Counted from the stretch's first letter, positions 17,198 through 26,632 are shown. The stretch: DNA of 40,017 nucleotides from Labrenzia sp. DG1229 (GCF_000521215.1 NZ_KI928921.1:347275-387291), one strand, 5' to 3'. Notes: generated by a model not told the origin, from the sequence alone. Program-made: numbers and translations.

Positions 17198-18460
17198 TTA
17201 TTCGAAAACCGCACCCGGGTTGTCAAGGCTGTCGGAACCTTCAAACGCGACTTCGTCCAGACCGAGAACTTTTACAACGCGTTCGATGGAAGCCGTCTGA
17301 TCGACCAGAGCGTCAACGGCGGCCTGCACAACGGCGTTCCCCGCCTCGTTGCCTTCACCAATCATCTGGTCATAGGCTTCACCACCTTCGGCCCGCGCCT
17401 TCATGACCTCGAAAGCAGCCAGCGTCGCGTCGAGCTTTGCCTTCATTTCGTCGGCAAGTGCCGGATCCTTCTCGGCGACAATGTCAGCGAGGGAAGCACC
17501 GGAAACATCGTTGCCGAGCGGGCTTGAATACGAACCGAAGTAGACGTTCCGGATACCGATGACATCATTGAGGTGAGACATGTGGGTGTTGTCGGCGAAG
17601 CAGTCATGCTCTTCCTCCGGATCGTGCAGCAGAAGGCCGAGTTTGATTCGCTCACCGGCCAGTTCACCGTAGGAAAGCGAACCCATACCGGTAAGGATCG
17701 TCGCGAGACCACCGTTTTCGCCCTTGGCTGCCAGCTCTTCACGTGCCGCTCCGCCCGGCGCCCAGGCGGCTGCCATTTCTTCCAGGTCGGAAATCAGAAG
17801 GTCAGTGACTGCTCGCAGATATTGGACCCGGCGCTCACAATTCCCGCCGGTGCAGTTGGCCGGATCGAAGTCCGTCGCAGGACGGGAACCGGCCCCGGCG
17901 TCGGTGCCGTTCAGATCCTGGCCCCACAGCATGAATTCGACAGCATGGTAACCCGTAACAACGTTGGCCTCGACTTCGCCGGCTTCCTGAAGCTGGTCGG
18001 CCAGCATTGACGCGGTTATATTGCTCGCATCGATGGTTTCACCGCCGGCCTTGAGGGACGGATTGGCAATCAGGTTGGCCGCATAAAACGGGTTTTCTTC
18101 AGAGTCTTCACCATAGGACGCGTCAACATAATCGATCAGCCCCTCGTCGAGCGGCCACGCATTTACCTTGCCTTCCCAATCATCGACGATCACGTTGCCG
18201 AAACGGTAGGCTTCGGTCTGCTGGTAGGGATTGCGCGCTTCGATCCACGCAGAGCGCGCGTCTTCCAGGTTTGCCTCGGTCGGCTCATCGAGGAATTTGT
18301 CGATGGCAGCCTTCAGCGTCTTTGCCGTTGCAAGGGAATCGGCATAACTCGCCTGGGCAATATCGCCGTAGTTCGACAGCACCTCCGACGGCGCCGCTGC
18401 CATTGCAGGCATGACAAACAGGGCCGTAGCCGTCAGCAGGCCAAACTTGAGTGATTTCAT
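17198..18460 (-). CDS. imelysin-family iron-regulated protein (IrpA type)
   Basis: A 420-aa periplasmic protein with signal peptide (FGLLTATALFVMPAMA, cleavage near residue 22). The imelysin motif is intact as G170-Y-H172-A-V-E175 (GYHAVEFMLWGQD), and the paired motif ARNPYQQTEAYRF with WPLDEGLIDYVD is typical of IrpA-type imelysins, related to the M75 domain of EfeO. Family members are induced by iron limitation and thought to bind metal in the periplasm; proteolysis is disputed. Start ATG has AAGGGGGTGG upstream. It heads a four-gene unit (imelysin, DUF1111, imelysin 2, DUF1513). An Irr box lies about 155 bases upstream, so iron control of the whole unit is predicted. Confidence 0.93.
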   Translation of the reverse strand: MKSLKFGLLTATALFVMPAMAAAPSEVLSNYGDIAQASYADSLATAKTLKAAIDKFLDEPTEANLEDARSAWIEARNPYQQTEAYRFGNVIVDDWEGKVNAWPLDEGLIDYVDASYGEDSEENPFYAANLIANPSLKAGGETIDASNITASMLADQLQEAGEVEANVVTGYHAVEFMLWGQDLNGTDAGAGSRPATDFDPANCTGGNCERRVQYLRAVTDLLISDLEEMAAAWAPGGAAREELAAKGENGGLATILTGMGSLSYGELAGERIKLGLLLHDPEEEHDCFADNTHMSHLNDVIGIRNVYFGSYSSPLGNDVSGASLADIVAEKDPALADEMKAKLDATLAAFEVMKARAEGGEAYDQMIGEGNEAGNAVVQAAVDALVDQTASIERVVKVLGLDEVAFEGSDSLDNPGAVFE

Positions 18461-18769
18461 GGGTCCACCCCCTTTTCAATGCAATCGGGACCGCGATCGC
18501 CACCCCGCTTTTGCAATTACAAAAATTTAAACAACGCCAGCCGGCGTCGATGGCCCGTCGGTCAAACCATTTCCTGAAGCATAGTGTCAAGTTTAAAATC
18601 AATAAAAATCAATAGTTTAGAACGATTCCAAAAAGTTGACTCGAAAATACCGGATTTAACTCCCACCTGACACGCTTAAAGGTATCAACAACTCTTTGAT
18701 GCCAAAGTGGGAATGGTATAGCTATTTAGGGAAGGCAAGCAGGGATGCCGGAAACAGGAAAACCAAGAC
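18461..18769. other. intergenic region with divergent promoters
   Basis: A 309-base AT-rich gap between the divergent imelysin operon (minus) and TerB gene (plus). It holds the Irr box described separately and a TTGACA hexamer on the minus strand at 18590-18585, which may be a -35 element, though no convincing -10 follows. No coding frame is seen. Confidence 0.6.
18616..18632. promoter_or_regulatory. candidate Irr binding site (iron control element, ICE)
   Basis: TTTAGAA-CGA-TTCCAAA matches the alphaproteobacterial ICE consensus TTTAGAA-N3-TTCTAAA at 13 of 14 defined bases. Irr is the haem/iron-status regulator of Hyphomicrobiales and Rhodobacterales. The site lies 156 bases upstream of the imelysin start and 138 upstream of TerB. 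Its position upstream of the likely imelysin promoter suggests activation under iron limitation, but repression of either gene is possible. Confidence 0.75.
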
Positions 18770-19246
18770 ATGCTGAATGCGCTGAAAAGCTTTGTCCGGG
18801 AAATCACCTTTGGTGACGACGGCAAGAAGAAGTTTGCAGAAGACGACAAGCGTTTGGCTGCGGCTGCCCTGTTGTTTCACCTGATCGATATCGACGGCAT
18901 CATCGAGGAAAGCGAAAGCACGAAACTTCGAGAGATTCTGCAAAGTCACTACGACCTGACCGACAAGGAAACGACGGAACTGATCGCCGCTGCCAAACAG
19001 CGAGACGAGGAAGCTGTCGACCTTTATGGTTTCACGTCCGTATTGAAACGGACGGCAGACGAGACAGAGCGCCTCGCCATCGTCGAGATGATGTGGGAGA
19101 TCGTCTACGCGGACGGGCACGTCCACGAGTTTGAAGACAACACAATCTGGCGCGTCGCCGAGCTTCTGGGAGTTTCAACGCGAGATCGCATGACGCTCCG
19201 GCACAAGGTTGCGCAGACCGCACCGGAAGAAACGGAAAGCGAGTAG
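18770..19246 (+). CDS. TerB-family protein
   Basis: A 158-aa cytoplasmic, alpha-helical protein of the TerB/DjlA-like superfamily (COG4103 type). Two acidic, repeated motifs mark the metal-binding helices of the fold: LIDIDGIIEESE at about residues 38-49 and YADGHVHEFED at about 112-122. Homologues occur beside stress and membrane genes; tellurite resistance itself is not implied. It is divergent from the iron-regulated imelysin operon and shares the gap with the Irr box, so it may be iron-responsive. It is not followed closely by another gene; 106 bases precede the amidotransferase. Confidence 0.85.
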   Translation: MLNALKSFVREITFGDDGKKKFAEDDKRLAAAALLFHLIDIDGIIEESESTKLREILQSHYDLTDKETTELIAAAKQRDEEAVDLYGFTSVLKRTADETERLAIVEMMWEIVYADGHVHEFEDNTIWRVAELLGVSTRDRMTLRHKVAQTAPEETESE

Positions 19247-19352
19247 CAATCCGGCATCGAATCCGGGTGAGCAAGCATTGCCGCGGAAATTTCATTGAAC
19301 AGTTGTTGGAGCGGGGGTCGATTTTTTTGGCGGGCTCCCTCATATTTGTCTT

Positions 19353-20108
19353 ATGAGATTTGAACGCGCTCCAGCCGGTAACTGTCCCAAGGTCCTTATT
19401 GTCCTCCACCAGGAAGCCTCCTCACCCGGCCGTGTCGGAATGGAACTCGTCAAACGCGGCTTCACACTGGATATCCGAAAACCCCGTTTCGGTGACACGC
19501 TGCCTGACACCATGGCCGGGCACGCCGGCGCTGTGATATTTGGTGGCCCGATGAGCGCCAACGATCCCGATGGTTTCGTTCACAAGGAAATTGACTGGAT
19601 CAAGGTGCCGCTGAAGGAGGAAAAACCGTTTCTCGGTATCTGCCTCGGGGCCCAGATGATGGTGAGGCACCTGGGTGGTACGGTCGCCGGTCACAGGGAC
19701 GAACTTGTCGAGATCGGCTACTACCCCTTGTCGCCAACAAGCACCGGCAAAGCAATGATGGACTGGCCGAAAAAGGTCTATCAGTGGCACAGGGAAGGTT
19801 TTGATTGTCCGGGCGGAGCGGAATTGCTGGCTTCTGGCCCGACGTACCCCAACCAGGCCATTCGTGTTGGACCGGCAGCTTACGGCATCCAGTTTCATCC
19901 GGAACTGACTCACCAGATGATGGTCAAATGGACCACAAAGGCAGCGCCGCGCATGGAACTGCCCGGAGCTCAGCAACGCCGCGATCACTTCGCCGGCCGC
20001 TTCATCCACGATCCCGCCGTCAGGAAATGGCTCGACGATTTTCTGGATCTCTGGATCGGGACAGCGCAAGCGCCGGTGATGCACGCCCAGATGAAGGCGG
20101 CGGAATGA
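19353..20108 (+). CDS. class I glutamine amidotransferase domain protein (GuaA-N-like)
   Basis: A 251-aa stand-alone class I glutaminase. The nucleophile is C97 in LGICLGAQMM, the catalytic His182 and Glu184 lie in GIQFHPEL, and the oxyanion strand is VIFGGPMSAND. Such proteins are commonly annotated as GMP synthase-like glutamine amidotransferases, but no synthetase domain follows, so the ammonia acceptor is unknown; gamma-glutamyl hydrolysis of small molecules is an alternative. No clear ribosome site precedes the ATG. It converges on the DUF1254 gene 31 bases downstream. The C-terminal 60 residues carry a family-typical extension (HDPAVRKWLDDFLDLW). Confidence 0.88.
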   Translation: MRFERAPAGNCPKVLIVLHQEASSPGRVGMELVKRGFTLDIRKPRFGDTLPDTMAGHAGAVIFGGPMSANDPDGFVHKEIDWIKVPLKEEKPFLGICLGAQMMVRHLGGTVAGHRDELVEIGYYPLSPTSTGKAMMDWPKKVYQWHREGFDCPGGAELLASGPTYPNQAIRVGPAAYGIQFHPELTHQMMVKWTTKAAPRMELPGAQQRRDHFAGRFIHDPAVRKWLDDFLDLWIGTAQAPVMHAQMKAAE

Positions 20109-20139
20109 TCCGCCACCAATTGGTTGCCGGTCTGCGCAT

Positions 20140-21705
20140 CTAGTCGGCGGAAACGATTTCTCCAGGCCGCCAGGTTTTCTCAAACCAGGGCTCTTCCGGT
20201 CCATACAGTCGCAGGATGGCAAACCATCCCTTGTTCGCGATGGTCTGGATCCAGTTCTGCTGCTTCCCTGACGGCGCTTCGGGACCGAAGTAAAGCGTGA
20301 CTGATCCGTCGTTGTTGGCGGCCAGATCATCACGTTGGTCGTTCTTGCTCGGGAACGGTTGACCGGTCTGAAGCTCAGAGCGCGTCTGAGGATCATAGAC
20401 AACGACTGACCAGAAATCTTTCGCCGGCACGTCGGCGGGTATGGTGAGCGAGTAGGTTTTGGACCCATCCAGGAATTTCCCCTCGCTATCCGTGACATTC
20501 AGGGCGTATTGCGAACCTTTGCCCGGGAGTTTCAGAACCATTGCCGGCGTGTTGACGGTGGCCATGTAGAAGAACATGGTTCGGGCATCCAGATACCGCC
20601 CGCCGTTGCCCTCGTCGCGCAGCCATTGCCAGTTACCGCCTATGAAAGCGGTATACCAGCCACTGTTTTCATACAGATAGGCAGCCTTGTCGCGTGGTTT
20701 CAGCCAGATCGATCGGGCGGTGGCATTTCCGATGGCGACCGCCTCTGTCAGAATTTTCTTCATGCGCTCATCAGGATCGAAGGCTTTGCCCTTTTCGATC
20801 CCGATCGCAGCCGCAAGACCACGTAGTTCAGGATCGAATGTCGAAATCGGCTCTTTCTGGATTACCGTATTCAGCTCGTTGTAGAACTCGAACGTGTTTG
20901 CGTGAATGGTATTGAACGCTTTCCTGGAAACATTGATGAATTCCATCTCCGGTGGCGCGGACCTGTCACGAAGAGGATAGATTTTCAGCCCGGTCCGATA
21001 GGCTTTGACAGCCGCATCGGTCTTGCCGTCGACAAGGAAACCGCGGGCGATGAACCAGTTGATGTAACTGGTCGATTTCGAAACGAAGTAGGTTTCACCC
21101 TCGACTTCCGCCTTGTAGCCGCCAACCGGTGGCGCAAGATCGCCCTCATAGTCCGGTGGCAATATGAGGTATTTCCCGCCCTCCCCCTTGTCAGGGCCCG
21201 GTACACCCATGTCTGTGACAAATCTGAAATAGGCATCATTGACCGTCGTCGGCCCTTGTCCTTTCGGAATTTCGATGACGACCGGACCATCACGTTGCAG
21301 ATCCAGGATGGCTGAGCCGTAGACTGTGTCGGTGTTACCTGTCAGAAACAACGGATTTGAATCCATCAGATCCTCAAACACCGCAAACTTGTTTGCTGCG
21401 TCGACACCGACTTCCACCATCCCTCTTCGGATACCCTCAACGGAAGTTGCGGGAATAAAACTCAGAAAAACCTCGACACCGCGCATGAAATCGAGCGTGT
21501 CAAACATCAGGGCGCTGGTTTCGGGCGTTGGTCGCCCATCGACGAATTTGAGGGTACCGAAGCGGGTTTCCACCTCATCCGGGGTCAGGATGTCTTCCGG
21601 GATCGGCGTATTGTAGTTCGGAAGGTCGACTTTGTTTTCAGAGGCCAGCCCCAACTGGACTTGAAGGAGATAAAACGCAGTAAAAAACAACAAGGAATTC
21701 TTCAT
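20140..21705 (-). CDS. DUF1254/DUF1214 exported protein
   Basis: A 521-aa exported protein. After a signal peptide (LLFFTAFYLLQVQLGLAS) comes a DUF1254 region (about residues 60-200: VEVFLSFIPATSVEG, NPLFLTGNTDTVYGSAILDL, GPVVIEIPKGQGP) and a C-terminal DUF1214 region (about 390-500: NVTDSEGKFLDGSKTYSLTIP, FWSVVVYDPQTRS, YFGPEAP). The pair of domains is widespread in proteobacteria with no settled function. The open frame begins 25 codons further up, but the ATG at 21705 has GGGAG six bases upstream and puts the signal peptide at the N terminus. It lies 148 bases downstream of the P460 gene on the same strand and may share its transcript. Confidence 0.88.
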   Translation of the reverse strand: MKNSLLFFTAFYLLQVQLGLASENKVDLPNYNTPIPEDILTPDEVETRFGTLKFVDGRPTPETSALMFDTLDFMRGVEVFLSFIPATSVEGIRRGMVEVGVDAANKFAVFEDLMDSNPLFLTGNTDTVYGSAILDLQRDGPVVIEIPKGQGPTTVNDAYFRFVTDMGVPGPDKGEGGKYLILPPDYEGDLAPPVGGYKAEVEGETYFVSKSTSYINWFIARGFLVDGKTDAAVKAYRTGLKIYPLRDRSAPPEMEFINVSRKAFNTIHANTFEFYNELNTVIQKEPISTFDPELRGLAAAIGIEKGKAFDPDERMKKILTEAVAIGNATARSIWLKPRDKAAYLYENSGWYTAFIGGNWQWLRDEGNGGRYLDARTMFFYMATVNTPAMVLKLPGKGSQYALNVTDSEGKFLDGSKTYSLTIPADVPAKDFWSVVVYDPQTRSELQTGQPFPSKNDQRDDLAANNDGSVTLYFGPEAPSGKQQNWIQTIANKGWFAILRLYGPEEPWFEKTWRPGEIVSAD

Positions 21706-21853
21706 GACGGGCTCCCGGATCAAGGCGGAACACACGAAGGTGCTCACCCCGGAGACTGGAGAGTTTCCCGCAGAAGTCAATCAAAACGCTGCGTCAGGTT
21801 GCAAGGGCAAGACCTTTTGCCTCACCCATGCGCCTGCGTGAAATAAACCCAGC

Positions 21854-22450
21854 CTATTTGATCCTGGCGTCTTCTACCGGATATCCAAGACCGCCTTGCT
21901 CACCGAAATTCTCAAGATGGCACTCGCTGCAGGCGGTGAACACGTTGACTGCTTGCGGCGACCCGTTGGGCGCGACCATCATGTAATACCAGTCATCGGT
22001 CTTGGGCGATTTTCCGGCCGCAACCTTTTCCATCAGGAACAACGGTCCCTTGGTAACCTTGCCGTCGTCATCGATCGCGAAGGATTCCTTGGCGATTTGG
22101 GTTCCAGCCGGAATGGACACATTTTCCGGCTTGTATTTCAGATACTCGTCGGCACCGAAGGAATTCACGTATGTCACCAGAAACCTGCCACCGTGAAAGC
22201 CGGGCGCTGCCGGGAAGGCACTTGCTTTGGTCCAGCCCGGATAGTCCTTCACGAACGCTTCCGGTATCCAGCGTTTCGAACCCTTCTGATATCCGGCCTG
22301 CAGATCGGCTTTCAGACAATCATAGACAGCCTCGGCTTCATCGCCGGTCAACTCGTAACCCGGCTTCTTCACATCGCAAGCCGCATAGGCGGATGTCGTG
22401 AAAACAAGGGATGCGATTGCACCTCCCAGCCAAACAGGTAGCTTCCTCAT
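21854..22450 (-). CDS. cytochrome P460-family protein
   Basis: A 198-aa periplasmic protein with signal peptide (VWLGGAIASLVFTTSAYA, cleavage near residue 23). The single c-type haem site is C174-S-E-C177-H178 close to the C terminus, as in cytochromes P460, and the strand KESFAIDDDGKVTKGPLFLMEK plus WYYMMVAPNG is the typical core. In P460 proper a Lys is cross-linked to the haem; K121 in KESF is a candidate, not proven. Known members oxidise hydroxylamine or bind NO, and the related cytochromes c'-beta are gas binders. Start has AGGGAGAG four bases upstream. The next gene on the strand is the DUF1254 protein. Confidence 0.85.
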   Translation of the reverse strand: MRKLPVWLGGAIASLVFTTSAYAACDVKKPGYELTGDEAEAVYDCLKADLQAGYQKGSKRWIPEAFVKDYPGWTKASAFPAAPGFHGGRFLVTYVNSFGADEYLKYKPENVSIPAGTQIAKESFAIDDDGKVTKGPLFLMEKVAAGKSPKTDDWYYMMVAPNGSPQAVNVFTACSECHLENFGEQGGLGYPVEDARIK

Positions 22451-22606
22451 TGTTCTCTCCCTAAGCTAACGCCTTTGTTCAAAGACGTGGCCACGGAAGC
22501 TTCCGGCTTGGGAGAGCCTGTTTACAACTCACATGAATGGTGATGACGCGTGAATTCGCGTGATCGGCACTTTTTTAGCAATAGATAACAAGTAACTAGA
22601 AAGCAA

Positions 22607-22624
22607 ATCGCACTAATGTGCGAT
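22607..22624 (-). terminator. hairpin after pyc, possible terminator
   Basis: Perfect 7-bp stem ATCGCAC with loop TAAT and GTGCGAT, 19 bases past the pyruvate carboxylase stop. On the transcribed (minus) strand it is followed by a broken T-rich run (TTGCTTTC). Stem strength is good, the T-tract weak, so it may be a Rho-assisted or partial terminator. Confidence 0.45.
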
Positions 22625-22642
22625 CTGCTCACCTTTTCTCGA

Positions 22643-25600
22643 TCAACTTTCGAAGACCACGAGAAGGTCTTTTGCGTCAATTTGAGCACCAGGAGTGACC
22701 AGCACTTCTTTGACTTTACCGTCTCGCTCCGCATGAAGTGCTGTTTCCATCTTCATGGCCTCGATGGAGACGAGAACATCACCGGCCTTGACGTCCTGCC
22801 CGGTCGCAATGGCTACGGTGGAGATGACACCCGGCATCGGTGCGCCGACATGCGCGGCGTTTCCGTCTTCGGCCTTGCGCATCGCGGCGGCACCGGTCGC
22901 GCCGTGAGCGCGGTCCGGGACCTTGACATTACGTGGCTGTCCGTTGAGCTCGAAGAACACTTTCTTCTCGCCCTTTTCATCAGTTTCCCCGATCGCCTGA
23001 CACCGCACGACCAGCGTCTTGCCGGCCTCCAGATCGACAAAGACCTCGTCTCCCGCGTCCAGCCCGTAGAAATAAACCGGCGTCGGCAGAACCGAAGTCG
23101 GTCCGTATTGCTGCTGTGCCTTGTCGAAATCCGTAAAGACCTTCGGATACATCAGGTAGGCCGCAAGATCCGTGTCGTCGATATCACCGCCCGTCGCGGC
23201 CGCTGCAGTTTTGCGTTCCGCGTCAAGATCCGCGTCTTCCAGCAGCGACCCCGGACGAACGGAGATTGGCGCACTTCCCTTGAGCACCTTTTCCTGCAAC
23301 GCGGCCGGCCAGCCACCGGGCGACTGACCGAGATCGCCGTGAAGCATCTTGACGACACTGTCCGGGAAGGCGACATCCTTGTCCGGATCCTCGACTTCTT
23401 CGACGGAAAGCCCCTGGCTGACCATCATCAATGCCATGTCGCCGACCACTTTTGAGGACGGTGTCACCTTGACGATATCCCCAAACATCATGTTGACGTC
23501 TGCATAGGCCTGCGCGACTTCATGCCAGCGGGTTTCGAGTCCCAGCGATCTTGCCTGTTCTTTCAGGTTGGTGAATTGGCCGCCCGGCATTTCGTGCAGG
23601 TACACTTCCGAAGCACCGAAACGCAGATCACTTTCGAAAGCGCGATACTGTGTCCGAACGGCCTCCCAGTAGAAGGAGATCTGACGGATCGTCTTGGCAT
23701 CGAGCCCCGTATCACGCTCGCTTCCGCGCAAGGCCTCAACGATCGACCCGAGACAGGGCTGTGACGTCAATCCGGAAAGCGCGTCCATCGCGGCGTCGAC
23801 GGCATCGGCCCCAGCTTCGACTGCGGCAAGAACAGTCGCAGCCGCAATTCCGGAAGTATCATGCGTATGGAAGTGGATCGGCAGATCCATCTCGTCTTTA
23901 AGTGTCTTGATCAGGACCCGCGCCGCCTCCGGTTTGAGCAGGCCTGCCATATCCTTGATCCCGAGAATGTGCGCGCCCGCCGCTTCCAGCTCCTTGGCAA
24001 GGCCGACATAATATTTAAGGTCGTATTTCGGCCGCGCACTGTCGAGCATGTCGCCCGTGTAACAGAGCACGCCTTCGCAAAGCTTGTTCGCTTCCTGAAC
24101 CGCGTCCATCGAGACGCGCATGTTTTCAACCCAGTTGAGGCAATCGAAGACCCGGAACAGGTCAATTCCATTTTCTGCGGCTTGTTTGACGAAAAACTTG
24201 ACGGCGTTGTCAGGGTAATTCGTGTAACCCACCCCGTTGGAGCCGCGCAGCAGCATCTGAAGGAGAATGTTCGGTGCTTTCTCGCGGATGAGATGCAGCC
24301 GCTCCCACGGACTTTCGGTCAGGAACCGCATTGCGACGTCAAACGTCGCTCCCCCCCAGCATTCCAGTGAAAACAGCGTCGGCAGGCCGGCGGCATAGGC
24401 ATCTGCGACATTGACGATATCATGGGTCCGCATGCGCGTTGCCAGCAGCGACTGATGACCGTCACGCATCGTGGTGTCGGTGATCAGTGCCCGTTTCTGG
24501 CCTTTCATCCAGTCCGCAAACCCCTTGGGACCGAGTTCATCGAGAAGTTGCCTTGTGCCGGAAGGCTTGTCGTCGCCGAAATCCGGAATGGTCGGAGGGG
24601 CTACATCCTTGGGCGGACGCGCCCGGTTTTTGGTCTCCGGATGCCCGTTGACCGAAACGTCCGCAATGTATGTCAACAATTTGGTTGCCCGGTCCTGACG
24701 CTTGGTCTGTTCGAAAAGCGAAGGAGTCTCGTCGATGAAGCGGGTGGTGTATTTGTTTGCCCGGAAATCATCGTGATCGATAATGTTCTCCAGGAAGACA
24801 AGGTTTGTCGCCACGCCGCGGATCCGGAATTCCCGCAAGGCTCGGTCCATGCGCTTGCGTGCGTCTTCCGCCGTCGGCGCCCAGGCCGTGACCTTTTCCA
24901 GAAGCGGGTCGTAAAACCGTGTGATCACCGCGCCCGAATAGGCGGTACCACCGTCCAGACGAATGCCGAAGCCCGTCGCGCCGCGATATGCGGTGATCCG
25001 GCCGTAGTCCGGAATGAAGTTTTGTTCCGGATCTTCCGTGGTGATCCGGCACTGGAGTGCGTGACCGTTGAGGCGAATGTTTTCCTGCGCCGGAACGCCG
25101 CTCTCCGGAGTACCGATCCTGGCACCTTCCGCAATATGGATCTGCGCCTGCACGATATCGATGCCGGTCACTTCCTCGGTGACCGTGTGCTCCACCTGAA
25201 CTCTCGGGTTCACCTCGATGAAGTAGACGGCACCCGTGTCGGCATCCATCAGGAATTCGACCGTTCCAGCACCCCGGTAGTTCACCGCACGACCGATTTT
25301 CAGACCGTATTCGCAGAGTTCCTGGCGCTTCGCTTCTTTCAGATAAGGCGCTGGAGCACGTTCAACGACTTTTTGGTGACGACGCTGGATGGAACAGTCC
25401 CGCTCAAACAGATGCACGACGTTCTCGCCATCGCCTAGAATCTGAACTTCGACGTGACGCGCCTGCTGCACGAGCTTTTCAAGATAGATTTCGTCCTTGC
25501 CAAAGGCGGCCATTGCTTCGCGTTTGGCGGCCAGAACTTCTTTTTCAAGCGTCGCCTCGTCCGGGATGACGCGCATTCCCCGGCCACCGCCACCCCAGGA

Positions 25601-26083
25601 CGCCTTCAGCATCACCGGGTAGCCGATTTCGAGCGCTTGTAGCTTGATATCGCCAATATCGTCCGGAAGCGGGTCGGTCGCCGGCATCACCGGGACACCG
25701 GCCTCGATCGCCAGGTTTCTTGCAGCGACCTTGTTGCCGAGACGGCGCATCGTGTCGGACCTCGGACCGATGAAAGTGATGCCTGCAGCATCACAGGCAT
25801 CCACGAATTCCGGACTTTCCGAGAGCAGGCCGTAACCTGGATGAATGGCATCTGCACCGGCAAGTCTGGCAACACGGATGATTTCGTCGATGGAAAGGTA
25901 GGCTTCGATCGGACCAAGCCCCTTGCCGACCTGATAGGCCTCGTCCGCCTTGAAGCGATGAAGCGCCAGTTTGTCCTGTTCGGCATAGATCGCGACGGTC
26001 TTCAGACCCAACTCATTGGCTGCACGAAACACCCGGATAGCGATTTCAGACCGGTTCGCAACGAGAATTTTTGTTATTGCCAA
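22643..26083 (-). CDS. pyc: pyruvate carboxylase
   Basis: Full-length biotin enzyme of 1146 aa that carboxylates pyruvate to oxaloacetate, refilling the TCA cycle. Domains in order: biotin carboxylase N-terminal and ATP-grasp (about 1-460; KILVANRSEIAIRVFRA, GGGGRGMRV), carboxyltransferase (about 530-810; TTMRDGHQSLLATR with the metal and substrate residues, HTHDTSG), PYC conserved region (about 830-1030), and the biotinyl domain with acceptor K1111 in EAMKMETAL. The first codon is TTG at 26083, preceded by AGGGGA; the nearby ATG is out of frame. Upstream is a 794-base gap with inverted repeats that could bind regulators. Nothing is missing compared with the family. Confidence 0.98.
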   Translation of the reverse strand: MAITKILVANRSEIAIRVFRAANELGLKTVAIYAEQDKLALHRFKADEAYQVGKGLGPIEAYLSIDEIIRVARLAGADAIHPGYGLLSESPEFVDACDAAGITFIGPRSDTMRRLGNKVAARNLAIEAGVPVMPATDPLPDDIGDIKLQALEIGYPVMLKASWGGGGRGMRVIPDEATLEKEVLAAKREAMAAFGKDEIYLEKLVQQARHVEVQILGDGENVVHLFERDCSIQRRHQKVVERAPAPYLKEAKRQELCEYGLKIGRAVNYRGAGTVEFLMDADTGAVYFIEVNPRVQVEHTVTEEVTGIDIVQAQIHIAEGARIGTPESGVPAQENIRLNGHALQCRITTEDPEQNFIPDYGRITAYRGATGFGIRLDGGTAYSGAVITRFYDPLLEKVTAWAPTAEDARKRMDRALREFRIRGVATNLVFLENIIDHDDFRANKYTTRFIDETPSLFEQTKRQDRATKLLTYIADVSVNGHPETKNRARPPKDVAPPTIPDFGDDKPSGTRQLLDELGPKGFADWMKGQKRALITDTTMRDGHQSLLATRMRTHDIVNVADAYAAGLPTLFSLECWGGATFDVAMRFLTESPWERLHLIREKAPNILLQMLLRGSNGVGYTNYPDNAVKFFVKQAAENGIDLFRVFDCLNWVENMRVSMDAVQEANKLCEGVLCYTGDMLDSARPKYDLKYYVGLAKELEAAGAHILGIKDMAGLLKPEAARVLIKTLKDEMDLPIHFHTHDTSGIAAATVLAAVEAGADAVDAAMDALSGLTSQPCLGSIVEALRGSERDTGLDAKTIRQISFYWEAVRTQYRAFESDLRFGASEVYLHEMPGGQFTNLKEQARSLGLETRWHEVAQAYADVNMMFGDIVKVTPSSKVVGDMALMMVSQGLSVEEVEDPDKDVAFPDSVVKMLHGDLGQSPGGWPAALQEKVLKGSAPISVRPGSLLEDADLDAERKTAAAATGGDIDDTDLAAYLMYPKVFTDFDKAQQQYGPTSVLPTPVYFYGLDAGDEVFVDLEAGKTLVVRCQAIGETDEKGEKKVFFELNGQPRNVKVPDRAHGATGAAAMRKAEDGNAAHVGAPMPGVISTVAIATGQDVKAGDVLVSIEAMKMETALHAERDGKVKEVLVTPGAQIDAKDLLVVFES

Positions 26084-26280
26084 AAGCCCATTCCCCTAAT
26101 TTTTCGCAAAAGCAAGGCCGATTTTGCGCAAGATTTCTACTTTGGTCGAAGGCTCTTGAAAAGGGGCAGAAAGGGTGTCCTTTTCTAAACTTGGAAAATA
26201 TTTTTGCGCCTGCACGGGTAACTTATGGAAAACGCGTGCAAATTGCCGAAAGTTACGAGTGTAACTAGACTTATAAAAAA

Positions 26281-26293
26281 TTTGCAGTGCAAA
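26281..26293. promoter_or_regulatory. palindrome TTTGCA-G-TGCAAA upstream of pyc, possible operator
   Basis: Perfect 6-bp arms around one base, about 200 bases upstream of pyc. A related palindrome, TTGCGCAA, lies at 26124-26131 close to the pyc start. TTTGC-type palindromes are known operators of short-chain acyl and acetate metabolism regulators in this class; the link to pyc is inferred. Confidence 0.35.
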
Positions 26294-26592
26294 AATTCGG
26301 AGCTGATTCAGAGATTTTTCGCCTCAAAGACAGAGTTAATCCCGTGATCCGATATGAAACAGGTGAGGGATGCCGTTGACACCGACCTGGCAGGCAAACA
26401 GGATTTGCCGCTTTTCGACTAGCGTCCGGCAAGCCATTACACACTATATATTGTAAGAACAGATAGGAAACATTCGAGAGTCAGCGATTCGTCCGGGTTT
26501 CGTTCTTGCTGTGTCCGTTTGTTAACCTGCACATTGACAGCGCCGTACACCGGATTCAGATTAAATTAATCCTTGACACAGTTTCCCGGAAA

Positions 26593-26613
26593 TTTCGCAC
26601 GCAGATTGCGAAA
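26593..26613. repeat. inverted repeat TTTCGC-N9-GCGAAA
   Basis: Perfect 6-bp arms separated by nine bases, 16 bases downstream of a TTGACA hexamer in the gene-free region. It could be an operator or a small hairpin. Confidence 0.35.
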
Positions 26614-26632
26614 CGACTCAAGTCTTTGACCA

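Noticed and set aside
18562..18590. Sigma-70 promoter for the imelysin operon using TTGACA on the minus strand
   Set aside because: No acceptable -10 hexamer at 16-18 bases; mentioned only as a possible -35.
24422..25438. 338-codon plus-strand frame opposite pyruvate carboxylase
   Set aside because: Antisense shadow of pyc; no domain or ribosome site.
26173..26198. Second Irr box before pyc (TTCTAAA half-site)
   Set aside because: Only one half matches the consensus; the other half does not pair.
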